Assembly (NCBI RefSeq): GCF_004342175.1
Contig: NZ_SMAO01000003.1
Coordinates: forward strand, 248,001-312,000
Direction: 5' to 3'
DNA: 64,000 nt
DNA from: Thiobaca trueperi
Lineage (GTDB): Bacteria > Pseudomonadota > Gammaproteobacteria > Chromatiales > Chromatiaceae
Shown here: one piece after another, positions 1 through 11,467 of the stretch
How positions within the stretch are numbered: the stretch's first letter is position 1
Layout of the letters: every line of letters begins with the position of its first letter
Position numbers and translations under genes: made by a program
The notes under the pieces: model-generated
The model's input: only the letters and a program-made list of their open reading frames with translations
What the model was told of the DNA's origin: nothing
Database searches by the model: none

Positions 1-588
1 AGCAACGGCAAGGGCGTGACCCGCGAGGGCGTTGCCGTCGATTACAGCACCGGCCCGGTGGTCTGGGGCGAACCCGGCACCGACGGTCAGCATGCCTTCT
101 ATCAGCTCATCCATCAGGGCACCCAACTGATCCCGGCCGATTTCATCGGGGCCATCCACAGCCATAACGAGCTAGGCGATCATCACCCCAAGTTCATGGC
201 CAATTTCTTTGCCCAGACCGAGGCTTTGATGCGCGGGCGCCGCTTCGACGAGGCGCTGGCCGAGCTGCGCGCCGCCGGGATCGCGGAAGAGCGCGCGCAG
301 TTCCTGGCCCATCACCGCACCTTCCCCGGCAACCGGCCGACGAACAGCATCCTCATGGAGCGTCTGACCCCGCGCACGCTCGGTGCCCTGATCGCGCTGT
401 ATGAGCACCGCATCTTCACCCAGGGCGTCATCTGGGGCGTCAACTCGTTCGATCAATGGGGTGTGGAGCTCGGCAAACAGCTTGCCAGCGTCATCCTCGA
501 CGAGATCCAGGCCGGCAGGGTCATGGCGGATCACGATCCTTCCACCCGCGCCCTATTGGAGCATTTCATCCGTCAGCGCCATGCCTGA
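1..588 (+). CDS. pgi: Glucose-6-phosphate isomerase, C-terminal part (cut by window start)
   Basis: The reading frame is open from base 1, so the N-terminal two thirds lie outside the window and 195 residues remain. The first codons read SNGKGV, part of the second phosphoglucose isomerase signature. They are followed by [39 protein letters not shown] and [16 protein letters not shown], which carry the conserved His and Lys positions of the family near the active site. The enzyme interconverts glucose-6-phosphate and fructose-6-phosphate in the cytosol. The stop TGA is at 586-588 and the helicase gene begins 36 bases later on the same strand. Identity is secure; only completeness is limited. 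Confidence 0.96.
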   Translation, partial: SNGKGVTREGVAVDYSTGPVVWGEPGTDGQHAFYQLIHQGTQLIPADFIGAIHSHNELGDHHPKFMANFFAQTEALMRGRRFDEALAELRAAGIAEERAQFLAHHRTFPGNRPTNSILMERLTPRTLGALIALYEHRIFTQGVIWGVNSFDQWGVELGKQLASVILDEIQAGRVMADHDPSTRALLEHFIRQRHA

Positions 589-624
589 TTGCGCCCATCG
601 GCACCCCACGACCCTGCATCGATC

Positions 625-3600
625 ATGGCCAATTTAAGCGAAGCTGCGCAAAGCCTGTCGCCCGACGAACGACGCATTCTCCAGGTCGTATCCGTCGTCT
701 ATGAGCCGCTCAATCAGACGACATTACAGGACATCCTGACCCAGCTCGGGTGGCGCGATCAGGGCGGACGCCCGCTGGCCGCGCTCGTCGCCAAACCGCT
801 GCGCGAGCGTCTGCTCGCTCAGGGGCTGCTGGTCAAGCAGGGACCGGGATTCGTCTGCGCCCCTGAACTGGCCGAGAGCCTGACGCGCGAGACCCAGCGC
901 GCGGGTCATTTCGACCATATCGTCGCCGTCGCCGAACAGGCGATGCCGTCCAAGCCGCGCTATCACTGGGAGACGGTCAGCGACCGCAAACAGACGCGCC
1001 GTCTGCGCAACGCGCTCTATGCCGGCAATGAAAAGGACGTGCTGACCCAGCTTGGTCTGACCGAACGCGCGCCGGGGCAGCCCGTGACCTATCGCGAGGT
1101 CGAACGGCTGTCGCGGATCTGTACCGCGCTGCCCGATGCGGACTGGTTTGCGACCCTGAGCCCGCGTCTGCGCATCCTGGCGCTTGGTCCACGCCTGACC
1201 GAAACCAGCCTGCACCTGACCCCGCAACCGGAATTCCACGACTTCCTGGCGCAGAATCTGACCCCACTGGCCGCCGAGCATCCCGCCGCCGCCTGCGCGC
1301 TGGCCGAGCAGGCGCTGTTCCAGGGGCGTATCGAGGCGGCCGCCGCCATCCTGGGCAATCGCATCACGCCCGAGACCCTGCCCCTGATCGGCTGGCTGCA
1401 TCTGCTGCGCGGGCGTCATGACGACGCCATCGAGGTTTTCGAGCTGCATCTGACGACCCAGCGTCGCCAGACCCGCAAGCGCAATCTCGCCGTGCCCGGT
1501 CTGCCCGGTGTCATGCACCTGCTGGCGCTGTTGCGGCGCGGCGCGGCGGGCGATCTGGAACGGGTGCAGTCGCAGTCCAGTCTGATCGCGCGCCTGCCGG
1601 TGACCGACCCCTGTGCGCCGGTCTTCCAGACTCTCAACCAACTGGCGGCCATCCTGGCCGGACGCCAGCGGGCCGAGGACGCGAACTGGATCCGTCAGGC
1701 ACCGGCCAGCCTGCGCCCCTTCGATCTGCTGTTTCTCTGTCTCGCCCGGCACTGGCTGGGCGAACGCCCCCCGCTGGAGGCGCTCAAGGCGCTTGCGATC
1801 CAGTCCGAAGAGGCGGTCAAGGCCGGCATCTTCTGGTATGCCTGGGAAGGGCTCGACCTGCTGCGGCGGTGCAGCCGGCCGCTCCAGCTTGCCGCGCTGC
1901 CGACGCCGCCGGCGGGGCTGACCCGGCTCACCGGGCTCCTCACCCCGAAATCGGCCTGGGAGATTGCGCTGGATGCGCTCAAAGGGATCGGAGCCGCCAG
2001 CGAGGGCAAATCGACAGCCGGCACGGATGCCGAGGCCGGACGCGACCGCCGGATGTGCTGGGTGCTCGCGCTCTATGGCGGTCAGGGCACCCTGGAGCCG
2101 CGCGAACAGAAGCGCAACAAGTCCGGCGGCTGGACCGCCGGACGGGCGGTGGCGCTCCAGAAGCTGGCCGATGCGCCCGAGGATTACGACTATCTGACCC
2201 CGCAGGACCGGCGGATCTGCGGCTACATCCACCGCGAGACCGACAGCGGCTGGTATGGCCGGACCTATTATCGTCTGGACGCGGAAGGGGCCCTGCTGGC
2301 CGCCGTCGGTCATCCGCTCGTCTTTCGCGCCGGTCTCATGGATGCCCCGGTCGAACTGGTGAAGGGCGGGCCAGCACTCGAAGTCATCCAGGGCAAGGAC
2401 GGCATCCTGGTGCGTCTGCATCCCTTTCCGCCCGAGGGCGCATCGCTGCTGCTGGTCAACGAACAGGCGCAGCGGATCCGGGTGGTCCAGTTCGACGCCG
2501 CACAGCGGCGCATCGCCGGCATCCTGGGACCGGAAGGGCTGCGTGTGCCGCCCAACGGCAAGGAGCGTCTGCTCGAAGGCATCGCCGCCATCGCTCCCCT
2601 GCTGACCGTGCATTCGGCCATCGGCGGGGCCGAGCGGGTGGCTGAGTCGCTGCCGCCCGACGCGCGCCCCTTCGTGCATCTGAATCCGACCGAGACCGGT
2701 CTGACCCTGGAGCTTCTGATGCAACCATTGGGCGAGACCGGGCCGCGTCTGCTGCCGGGGCAGGGCATGGCGACACTCTTCGCCGATCTCGACGGACGCG
2801 CCGTCCAGACCACGCGCGATCTGGCCGAGGAGCGCCGTCAGGCCAAACGGGTGCTCGATGCCTGCCTGCGGCTGACCGACAACGGCACCTGGACCTGGTG
2901 TCTGGACGACCCCGAAGAGGCGCTGAGCACCCTGGAACAGTTGTCCGCGCTCGGCGAGGGTGTGGTGCTGCAATGGCCTGAGGGCAAGCGTATCGGTCTG
3001 TCCAATGAGGCCGCGCTGTCACAGATGCGGGTGAGCGTCTCCCAGGGCCGCGACTGGCTGGCGCTGGAAGGCGGACTGACGCTGGATGATGGCAGTCTGC
3101 TCGGCATGCAGCAGCTCCTGGAACTGGTCACGGCATCACCCGGACGTTTCGTGCGTCTGGACGAACGCCAGTATCTGGTCCTGAGCGATGCGCTGCGCAA
3201 GCGGCTCGACAGTCTGCGCGGACTGACCGAGGGCGGACGCTTCCATCCGCTGGCGGCCGGGGCGATCGATGAGGCGCTGGACGGGATGGAGGTCAAGGCC
3301 AGCAAGCGCTGGTGCGAGCTGCTCGCACGTCTGGCCGAGGTCCGCGACCTGGAGCCGGTCGTACCCTCCACGCTTCAGGCCGAACTGCGCGACTATCAGG
3401 TCGAGGGGTATCGCTGGCTGGCGCGTCTGGCGCACTGGGGCGCGGGTGCCTGTCTCGCCGACGACATGGGGCTGGGCAAGACGGTGCAGGCGCTGGGCAT
3501 GATCCTGTCGCGCGCACCCGATGGACCGACCCTGGTGCTGGCGCCCATGTCGGTCTGTTCCAACTGGGTCAGCGAGGCCCGCCGCTTCGCCCCGACGCTG

Positions 3601-4758
3601 AATCCCAAACGCTTCGGCGAGGGCGACCGCGACCGTATGCTCGAATCCGCCGGTCCCTTCGATCTCATCGTCTGTAGTTATGGACTCTTGCAGACCGAGG
3701 GCGAACGGCTCGCCAGGGTTGAGTGGTCAACCATCGTTGCCGACGAGGCGCAGGCGTTCAAGAACGCCATGACCAAGCGGTCGCAGGCGATCATGAAGCT
3801 CAATGCCGGATTCCGACTCATCACCACCGGCACCCCGATCGAAAACCATCTGGGCGAGCTCTGGAACCTGTTCCGCTTCATCAACCCCGGACTGCTCGGC
3901 TCGCTGGAGTCCTTCAACCGGCGCTTCGCTGCACCCATCGAACAGCAGCGCGACTCGGGCGCGCGCCAGCGGCTGCGACAGTTGCTCAAGCCCTTCATCC
4001 TGCGCCGGCTCAAGAGCGAGGTCTTGAGCGAACTGCCGCCGCGCACCGAGATCACTCTGGAACTGGAACTCAGCGCCTCCGAGGCCGCGCTCTACGAGGC
4101 GCTGCGCCGTCAGGCCATCGAGCGGCTGGAAACCGCAGAGAGCAACCCCGGCCAGAGGCGCATGCAGCTCCTCGCCGAGATCATGCGGCTGCGCCGCGCC
4201 TGCTGCCATCCCAAGCTGGCCTTGCCCGACAGCGACCTGCCGAGCGCCAAGCTCGACGCCTTCAGCGAGATCCTCGACGATCTGCGCGACAACCGGCACA
4301 AGGCGCTGGTCTTCAGCCAGTTCGTCGATCATCTGTCGCTCATCCGCGCCCATCTGGACGCCAGGGGCATCCGTTATCAATATCTGGACGGCTCCACCCC
4401 GGAGGCCAAACGCAAGACCGCCGTCGCCGCCTTTCAGGCCGGGGAGGGCGAGCTCTTCCTGATCAGCCTGCGTGCCGGCGGCTCCGGGCTCAATCTCACC
4501 GCCGCCGATTATGTGATCCACATGGATCCCTGGTGGAACCCGGCGGTCGAGGATCAGGCCAGCGACCGCGCTCATCGCATGGGACAGGAACGCCCGGTGA
4601 CGATCTATCGGCTCATCACCAAAGGCACCATCGAAGAGAAGATCATCGCCCTGCATGCGAGCAAGCGCGATCTGGCCGACGGACTGCTGGAAGGGACCGG
4701 CGACGGCGGACGCCTGAGCTACGAGGATATGCTGGCGCTGATCCGAGAGCAGGGATAG
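625..4758 (+). CDS. Large SNF2/RapA-like DEAD/DEAH helicase
   Basis: About 1377 residues. The C-terminal third is a complete SNF2-type ATPase: Walker A DDMGLGKTVQ near residue 945, the Walker B variant ADEAQAFKN near 1040, TGTPIENHLGELW, and a second RecA lobe with VFSQF, YLDGST, SLRAGGSGLNLT and DQASDRAHRMGQ. Such proteins use ATP to move on double-stranded DNA and remodel bound protein such as RNA polymerase. The long N-terminal part has helical, repeat-like segments I cannot assign. I chose ATG 625; a TTG 36 bases upstream directly abuts the pgi stop and is less likely. The gene is probably co-transcribed with pgi. The specific substrate is unknown. Confidence 0.92.
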   Translation: MANLSEAAQSLSPDERRILQVVSVVYEPLNQTTLQDILTQLGWRDQGGRPLAALVAKPLRERLLAQGLLVKQGPGFVCAPELAESLTRETQRAGHFDHIVAVAEQAMPSKPRYHWETVSDRKQTRRLRNALYAGNEKDVLTQLGLTERAPGQPVTYREVERLSRICTALPDADWFATLSPRLRILALGPRLTETSLHLTPQPEFHDFLAQNLTPLAAEHPAAACALAEQALFQGRIEAAAAILGNRITPETLPLIGWLHLLRGRHDDAIEVFELHLTTQRRQTRKRNLAVPGLPGVMHLLALLRRGAAGDLERVQSQSSLIARLPVTDPCAPVFQTLNQLAAILAGRQRAEDANWIRQAPASLRPFDLLFLCLARHWLGERPPLEALKALAIQSEEAVKAGIFWYAWEGLDLLRRCSRPLQLAALPTPPAGLTRLTGLLTPKSAWEIALDALKGIGAASEGKSTAGTDAEAGRDRRMCWVLALYGGQGTLEPREQKRNKSGGWTAGRAVALQKLADAPEDYDYLTPQDRRICGYIHRETDSGWYGRTYYRLDAEGALLAAVGHPLVFRAGLMDAPVELVKGGPALEVIQGKDGILVRLHPFPPEGASLLLVNEQAQRIRVVQFDAAQRRIAGILGPEGLRVPPNGKERLLEGIAAIAPLLTVHSAIGGAERVAESLPPDARPFVHLNPTETGLTLELLMQPLGETGPRLLPGQGMATLFADLDGRAVQTTRDLAEERRQAKRVLDACLRLTDNGTWTWCLDDPEEALSTLEQLSALGEGVVLQWPEGKRIGLSNEAALSQMRVSVSQGRDWLALEGGLTLDDGSLLGMQQLLELVTASPGRFVRLDERQYLVLSDALRKRLDSLRGLTEGGRFHPLAAGAIDEALDGMEVKASKRWCELLARLAEVRDLEPVVPSTLQAELRDYQVEGYRWLARLAHWGAGACLADDMGLGKTVQALGMILSRAPDGPTLVLAPMSVCSNWVSEARRFAPTLNPKRFGEGDRDRMLESAGPFDLIVCSYGLLQTEGERLARVEWSTIVADEAQAFKNAMTKRSQAIMKLNAGFRLITTGTPIENHLGELWNLFRFINPGLLGSLESFNRRFAAPIEQQRDSGARQRLRQLLKPFILRRLKSEVLSELPPRTEITLELELSASEAALYEALRRQAIERLETAESNPGQRRMQLLAEIMRLRRACCHPKLALPDSDLPSAKLDAFSEILDDLRDNRHKALVFSQFVDHLSLIRAHLDARGIRYQYLDGSTPEAKRKTAVAAFQAGEGELFLISLRAGGSGLNLTAADYVIHMDPWWNPAVEDQASDRAHRMGQERPVTIYRLITKGTIEEKIIALHASKRDLADGLLEGTGDGGRLSYEDMLALIREQG

Positions 4759-4766
4759 CTGTTTAA

Positions 4767-4903
4767 GGCGATTTCCGGGAAAGTTCGTACCCGCCCGAAA
4801 CGCCGTCAATGGACAGGATTAACAGGATGATTCAAGATTAACAGGATTTAAAACAATGATTTAAAAATCCTGTCCATCCTGCAAAATCCTGTTAATCCTG
4901 TCC
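4767..4903 (+). repeat. Composite repeat, family B, copy 1
   Basis: Just downstream of the helicase stop lies a module of about 40 bp (TTTCCGGGAAAGTTCGTACC at its core), followed by GGACAGGATTAACAGGAT and, after an AT-rich loop, the inverted version ATCCTGTTAATCCTGTCC. The arms can form a long hairpin. Two relatives occur at 19961-20080 (opposite strand) and 55063-55181. In all three the first module abuts the 3' end of a gene pointing into the element. The far arm provides the TAA stop codon (4892-4894) of the convergent membrane protein gene. Confidence 0.85.
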
Positions 4904-5431
4904 AAAACGATCCGGTTCGTCAGGTGCAAGGATCCGCGCATCGGGATTCGGGAATCGCTCGACCACCCAGTCCGGTAATTTGGCCTGATTGGCATGATAG
5001 AGCGCGTCCGACTCGATCATGACCAGCACCAGTACGGTCGCCATCACCGGCAGGATGCCGATGCCAGCAACCAGCGCCCAGACTGCCTCTTTCATCATGC
5101 CGCCATAGGCATGGCCGGCCCAGCCCAGCGTGATCGCCAGCAGCAGCAGACCGAGCATCAGCAGAAAGATGCGGCTGCGGCGTGCGCAGACCTGCCAGTG
5201 ACACATGACATACCAGGGATCGCGGTCGATGGCGCGGCGCGCACGCCAGAGGATGAAGCCGAGAATGCCGAATGAGATCGCCGGGATCAGCGCCATGATC
5301 CAGGGGAAACTCCCGGCAAGGCCGCCTAAGGCCACTGTCAGCAGGATGTGATTGCCGATCAGATTGGTCAGAAACAACTCGTGCGGGACGTTGGCCCGTT
5401 TGATTTCGTCGCGGCTGACTGCAAAGCGCAT
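4892..5431 (-). CDS. Small integral membrane protein, unknown function
   Basis: 179 residues with about four hydrophobic segments: LIGNHILLTVALGGLAG, IMALIPAISFGILGFILW, IFLLMLGLLLLAITLGW and AVWALVAGIGILPVMATVL. Charged loops and a short polar tail follow. I recognise no catalytic motif. The protein ends ...DRFGQD with its TAA inside the family B repeat, so the last residues (GQD) are encoded by repeat sequence; the ancestral C-terminus may have been different. It is convergent with the helicase gene and divergent from thiC, so it is probably transcribed alone from the 5432-5700 interval. Confidence 0.75.
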   Translation of the reverse strand: MRFAVSRDEIKRANVPHELFLTNLIGNHILLTVALGGLAGSFPWIMALIPAISFGILGFILWRARRAIDRDPWYVMCHWQVCARRSRIFLLMLGLLLLAITLGWAGHAYGGMMKEAVWALVAGIGILPVMATVLVLVMIESDALYHANQAKLPDWVVERFPNPDARILAPDEPDRFGQD

Positions 5432-5590
5432 GGGTATCTCATCCTCGATGACGGCTCAACCGCGTCCGGGACGGCAGGCGGCGTTTGCGCATGATGCGGT
5501 GCCCACCGCCATTCTGCAATGCGACCGGCGGGGATTTGCGGTTGAAATCGCCGCGACCTTTCGCTAGTTTCGATCCCCGTATCTGACTGA

Positions 5591-7597
<2,007 letters not shown>

Positions 7598-7781
7598 TCA
7601 CGGCGCACATCTACGCGACCGACCATGTCGGGGGAACTGCTTTTCGCGATCCCGTAAAGGTAAGTGATACCTGGAATCGCAAGAAGTGCCTGCGATAAGC
7701 TCTTACAGCAATGGGAAAAGATAGCCTGATCTTTCGCCACACAGGATGCGTACCTGGCGGCGGCTTGCCAAGAGGATGGCC

Positions 7782-8735
7782 ATGAAGCTCGAATACCAAG
7801 ACTTGAGCGAAGACCAGTTCGAGCGACTCGTGATCGCGGTTTGCACATGGCTGCTTGGTTTCGGCGTCCAGGGCTTCAGCAAAGGCCCGGACGGCGGCAA
7901 AGATGCTCGTTTCCATGGCCGAGCAGAACGATTTCCAAGCACCGTAGGCCCTTGGGATGGACGTATCGTCATCCAGGCCAAGCACACGGATCTGATCAAC
8001 CGTAAGTTCTCCGAGCCAGATTTCTCGGGCGAGGCACCCAGTGCTGTTCTTAGCCAAGAAATTGCCAAGATCAAGCGGCTACGTGATGCCGATGAGATCG
8101 ATTATTACCTGCTGTTCTCGAACCGCCGGCTGGCAGCCGGGGCCGAGCAAAAGATTCGCAAGCGGATTGCAGCGGCGGTCGGGATCGACGAATCTGCCGT
8201 GCATCTATGCGGGGAGGAGGAACTGGACAAATATCTCACCTGTGAGCCGGATATCCCAAGACGGGCCGGGATCGCATTGTTCGATGTTCAACCTTTCATC
8301 GACCCTGGCGATCTGGCGCGGATTATTAACGCCTTTGCCGAAGCGCGTGATTGGCTGACAACGGTCTGGGACGATGGCACACCACCGCCGGAACGGCGCA
8401 TCAGCCTGAAGGAAAAAAACCTGATCAATGGGCTTTCACAAGCGTACTCAAAGCGAATCGAGTCTTATATCAAGGAGTTCAAGGTGGTTCAGGACTTTCT
8501 TGCGTCACCGGAAAACAGCGTCTTCCTACGTCACTACGATGACACCGCCGAGGATCTCAACGGGTTCATCTTGACCCATAGGGAGCAACGCCACAGTTTC
8601 GATCAAGTTCTGGAACGGGTGTTCCAGCTTCTGATCGACCGCGACTATGACCTCAGGGTCAACAAGCGTCTGACGCGTATTGTCTTCTACTACATGTATT
8701 GGAACTGCGACTTGGGCAGCGAGAACCATGCTTAG
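7782..8735 (+). CDS. ABC-3C system effector: PD-(D/E)xK nuclease-like domain with C-terminal coupling domain
   Basis: 317 residues. The N-terminus resembles Mrr-like restriction endonucleases: DLSEDQFERLV (Glu 10/13), GPDGGKDARFHG (Asp 37 and Asp 41) and VIQAKHT (Gln 65, Lys 67). This gives the E...D-G-G-x-D...Q-x-K pattern of the PD-(D/E)xK fold. The C-terminal 110 residues (INGLSQAYSKRIESYIKEFK onward) look like the helical domain that couples effectors to the ATPase in ABC-three-component systems. I prefer ATG 7782, with AGAGG six bases upstream; ATG 7776 or 7746 would extend it. The stop overlaps the next start by 8 bp and the third gene follows closely, so this is one operon. Base composition is visibly AT-richer than in thiC. 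The function as an invasion-triggered nuclease is inference. Confidence 0.8.
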   Translation: MKLEYQDLSEDQFERLVIAVCTWLLGFGVQGFSKGPDGGKDARFHGRAERFPSTVGPWDGRIVIQAKHTDLINRKFSEPDFSGEAPSAVLSQEIAKIKRLRDADEIDYYLLFSNRRLAAGAEQKIRKRIAAAVGIDESAVHLCGEEELDKYLTCEPDIPRRAGIALFDVQPFIDPGDLARIINAFAEARDWLTTVWDDGTPPPERRISLKEKNLINGLSQAYSKRIESYIKEFKVVQDFLASPENSVFLRHYDDTAEDLNGFILTHREQRHSFDQVLERVFQLLIDRDYDLRVNKRLTRIVFYYMYWNCDLGSENHA

Positions 8736-8964
8736 ACCATCCAAGCATGCCCACCCCGACAAGACCGTGGTAGCGGTTGCCACCTTGCTTCTTCGCCGCC
8801 TGCAAGCAAGGCGCGTCGAGACCTTCGACGACTTGCGTGCGCATCTTTCTGGCGCTCAGGAGGGTGTTGGCACGCTGTTCCTACCGGCACTGAGCCTGCT
8901 TTTCTTGCTAGGGTTGATCGAGTACCGCCCTAAGACCGACGCATTCGAATACACTGGACGCTGA
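8728..8964 (+). CDS. ABC-3C system middle component, small winged-helix-like protein
   Basis: 78 residues starting MLRPSKHAHPDKTVVAVA. It overlaps the effector stop by 8 bp (ATG 8728) and ends 2 bp before the ATPase start. The pattern is a hydrophobic helix (TVVAVATLLLRRLQ), a second helix (FDDLRAHLSG) and the motif LPALSLLFLLGLIEYRPKTD followed by a short strand. This matches the compact winged-helix-like middle component of ABC-3C operons, where a short residue run with Gly-x-Ile is characteristic. It is thought to bridge nuclease and ATPase. Sequence signal alone is weak because of the size; position between the two partners is the main evidence. Confidence 0.75.
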   Translation: MLRPSKHAHPDKTVVAVATLLLRRLQARRVETFDDLRAHLSGAQEGVGTLFLPALSLLFLLGLIEYRPKTDAFEYTGR

Positions 8965-8966
8965 CG

Positions 8967-10763
8967 ATGCGCCTATCACAGATTTACTGTAGTCAGCCGA
9001 ATCTCTTTGGACCGATCCGGTTCAACGCTGGCTTCAATGTTGTCCTTGGCGAGATCCGAGTACCGGAAAACCGGGACAAGGATACGCACTGTCTTGGAAA
9101 AACTACGCTGGCACGGTTACTCGATTTTTGCCTCCTCAAAAAACGCCACAAAGACTTCTTCCTGTTCAAGCATCAGCGCCAGTTTGCCGATTTTACGTTT
9201 TTTTTGGAGGTCGAAATCCTTTCAGGCGACTATCTGACTATCCGCCGCTCCGTCGCCGAGAACACACGCATCGCTTTCAAGCATCACGCGGAACCACTCA
9301 GGAATTTCGCTCGATTACCGGATACCGAGTGGGACCACGCTGATGTTCAACTCGACCGCGCGCGCCAAATCCTCGACGGGTCACTGGATCTACGTGCCGT
9401 CCAACCCTGGGATTACCGGATGCCAGCGAGCTATGCGCTGCGAACGCAAAAGGATTTCAACGACGTTTTTCAGCTCGACAAATTTAAGGGTAAACACGCT
9501 CAGTGGAAACCTTACATAGCCCACATCCTGGGTTTTGACACGAAGCTTGTCAGATCGAGCTTCGATCTCGCGCACCAGATCGAAAGCCTGAAGCAGGGAA
9601 TCGCCGCAGTCCGAACCGAACTGCTCGGCGTCAATACGGACCTGGATACGATAGAGGGTCTCCTAACGCTGCGCTCTGAGGAAGCCGAGTCGCTTGCTGG
9701 CCGAATCGAAGCATTCGACTTCCGTTTAGCGGACTCCCAGGTCAATAAAGAGTTGGTCGATGAGCTTGATCGACAGATCGCCGACGCAAATCAAGAGCGC
9801 TACTACCTTTCGACCAATCGCGCCAAGATCGTCCGCGCGCTGGAAGAGCACGCCATCGTCTTTGATCCCAAAACCGCGAGTCAATTATTCGAGGAGGCCG
9901 GCCAGATTTTTCCAGGCCAAGTCCGCAAGGCATTCGAAGATCTGATCCGCTTCAACCTTGCTATTACGGACGAGCGGAGAGGATACCTGCTAGTCGAACT
10001 GAAGGATTTAGATGCCAATATGTTCGCCTTGGAGGGCCGACTCGAAGATCTTAACCGCCGCCGAACGGAAGCGCTAGTCTTCCTGCGCGACACCGACTCG
10101 ATCCAGAAATATCGCGATTTGAACAGACGTCTCGTCACCCTGCGAGCGGAGATCGAGCGCCTAACGAGTCAACGGGAAGCATTTCTGCATCTACGAGAGA
10201 AGGAGCGTGAGCGTGTTCAGATGGAGGAGCAGCGCGTCCAAGTGCAACAGCGTCTTGAGGATAACATTGAGTCCGAGGCTCGTGCCCCCGAAAGCCGTTA
10301 CCAGGCCGTTCGTCGCTATGTGAACGAATTTACTCGCGAGGTTTTGGATCGCGAATCCCTGCTCTCCACACGACTCAACAAAGAAGGCAACATCGAGTTT
10401 GCCGCCGAGTACTTGGGTGCCAGCGGCAAACCTAATAGTGAGGACCAGGGTAAGACTTACCGTCAAATGCTATGCGCGGCATTCGACCTCGCGGTTACCC
10501 GTGCCATGCTTGACGAACCTTATATCCGATTTCTCTATCACGATGGCTTGCTGGAGGGGCTCGACAATCGCAAGAAGCTCAACTTGGTCAGCACCATCCG
10601 CCGCTTTGCTAGCCTCGGCATCCAGCAAATCGTGACTGTCATCGACTCCGACCTGCCGATGGACGAGACCGGTGCACGCTTCACCTTTCGCAACGACGAA
10701 GTGGTGCTGGTGCTCCATGATGAGGACGACAGCGGTCGTCTGTTTCGGATGCCTGGATGGTGA
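8967..10763 (+). CDS. ABC-3C system ATPase, DUF2326-type SMC-like protein
   Basis: 598 residues. The N-terminus carries the unusual P-loop of this family: GEIRVPENRDKDTHCLGKTT, with GKTT at residues 44-47 and a long insertion between the Gly of strand 1 and the loop. Residues about 190-440 are coiled coil, rich in Glu, Arg and Leu heptads, like an SMC/Rad50 arm. The C-terminal ATPase half has the D-loop/Walker B region FLYHDGLLEGLDNRKK and the following strand IQQIVTVIDSDLP. SMC-like arms suggest sensing of DNA or nucleoprotein structure and ATP-dependent licensing of the nuclease partner; that is inferred from the family. No ABC transporter membrane partner exists nearby. The operon ends here, followed by 150 bp without a gene. 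Confidence 0.85.
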   Translation: MRLSQIYCSQPNLFGPIRFNAGFNVVLGEIRVPENRDKDTHCLGKTTLARLLDFCLLKKRHKDFFLFKHQRQFADFTFFLEVEILSGDYLTIRRSVAENTRIAFKHHAEPLRNFARLPDTEWDHADVQLDRARQILDGSLDLRAVQPWDYRMPASYALRTQKDFNDVFQLDKFKGKHAQWKPYIAHILGFDTKLVRSSFDLAHQIESLKQGIAAVRTELLGVNTDLDTIEGLLTLRSEEAESLAGRIEAFDFRLADSQVNKELVDELDRQIADANQERYYLSTNRAKIVRALEEHAIVFDPKTASQLFEEAGQIFPGQVRKAFEDLIRFNLAITDERRGYLLVELKDLDANMFALEGRLEDLNRRRTEALVFLRDTDSIQKYRDLNRRLVTLRAEIERLTSQREAFLHLREKERERVQMEEQRVQVQQRLEDNIESEARAPESRYQAVRRYVNEFTREVLDRESLLSTRLNKEGNIEFAAEYLGASGKPNSEDQGKTYRQMLCAAFDLAVTRAMLDEPYIRFLYHDGLLEGLDNRKKLNLVSTIRRFASLGIQQIVTVIDSDLPMDETGARFTFRNDEVVLVLHDEDDSGRLFRMPGW

Positions 10764-10915
10764 GCAGCCCGGAAACATTTCCCATAATGGACGTTGGCCA
10801 GATAGCAGAAATGTCAAAAAACCAGATTATTAACAGTCTCTAATTTCTGCTTTTTCGGTTAAACCGAGCAATTTAGCGGTTACCATGGCGACCACTCCGC
10901 ATCCAGGACAGGCTT

Positions 10916-11467
10916 ATGGCGCTCAAGGCAACCGTCTTCAAAGCAGAGATCCAGATCAGCGATCTGGATCGTCATTACTACGAGAACCACGCGCTGACGC
11001 TCGCCCGCCATCCGTCGGAGACCGACGCGCGGATGATGGTCCGGCTGCTGGCCTTCTGTCTGTTCGCCGATCCGCAACTGCGCTTCACCAAGGGGCTCTC
11101 CACCGATGATGAGCCCGATCTCTGGCAGCACAGCCTGAGCGGCGAGCTGGAACGCTGGATTGAAGTGGGGCAGCCTGACGAGCGGCGTCTGCGCCAGGCG
11201 TGCGGACGTGCCCGCGACGTGGTGGTGATCACCTACGCGGGTCGGGCCGCCGATCTCTGGTGGCAGCAGAACGCGGCGGCCTTGCAGCGTCTGCGCAATC
11301 TGCGGGTGCTGGATGTGGATCCCGCCGGGGTGGAGGCGCTGGTCGCCCTGGTCGAGCGGACCATGGTGCTTCAGTGCACGCTCGACGGCGGTCAGGTCTG
11401 GCTCGGCAACGGGCGCGTGACGGCGGAGCTGACTCCCACTTGGCGACAGGCTGGAGACACGCGATGA
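10916..11467 (+). CDS. yaeQ: YaeQ family protein
   Basis: 183 residues that follow the YaeQ family along their whole length: MALKATVFKAEIQISDLDRH, LTLARHPSETDARMMVRLLA, ADPQLRFTKGLSTDDEPDLW, WIEVGQPDERRLRQACGRA and AADLWWQQN. YaeQ proteins have a PD-(D/E)xK nuclease-like fold; the E. coli member can compensate for loss of the transcription factor RfaH in some settings, but its biochemical role is not settled. Start ATG 10916 matches the family N-terminus exactly. The gene lies directly downstream of the ABC-3C operon but is separated by 152 bp and has the high GC of the chromosome, so I do not count it as part of that system. Confidence 0.93.
   Translation: MALKATVFKAEIQISDLDRHYYENHALTLARHPSETDARMMVRLLAFCLFADPQLRFTKGLSTDDEPDLWQHSLSGELERWIEVGQPDERRLRQACGRARDVVVITYAGRAADLWWQQNAAALQRLRNLRVLDVDPAGVEALVALVERTMVLQCTLDGGQVWLGNGRVTAELTPTWRQAGDTR

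Noticed and set aside
724-2973. 749-codon open frame antisense to the helicase gene
   Set aside because: High GC makes long antisense frames common; no family motif is seen and the sense frame is a clear SNF2 protein. The same applies to the long antisense frames at 5687-7450, 36965-38620 and 50510-51838.
10840-10885. CGGTTAAACCG and GCGGTTACC near yaeQ as a family A copy
   Set aside because: The short palindrome lacks the TTAAACCGCG terminus, the core and the correct length; taken as chance or part of an unrelated hairpin.
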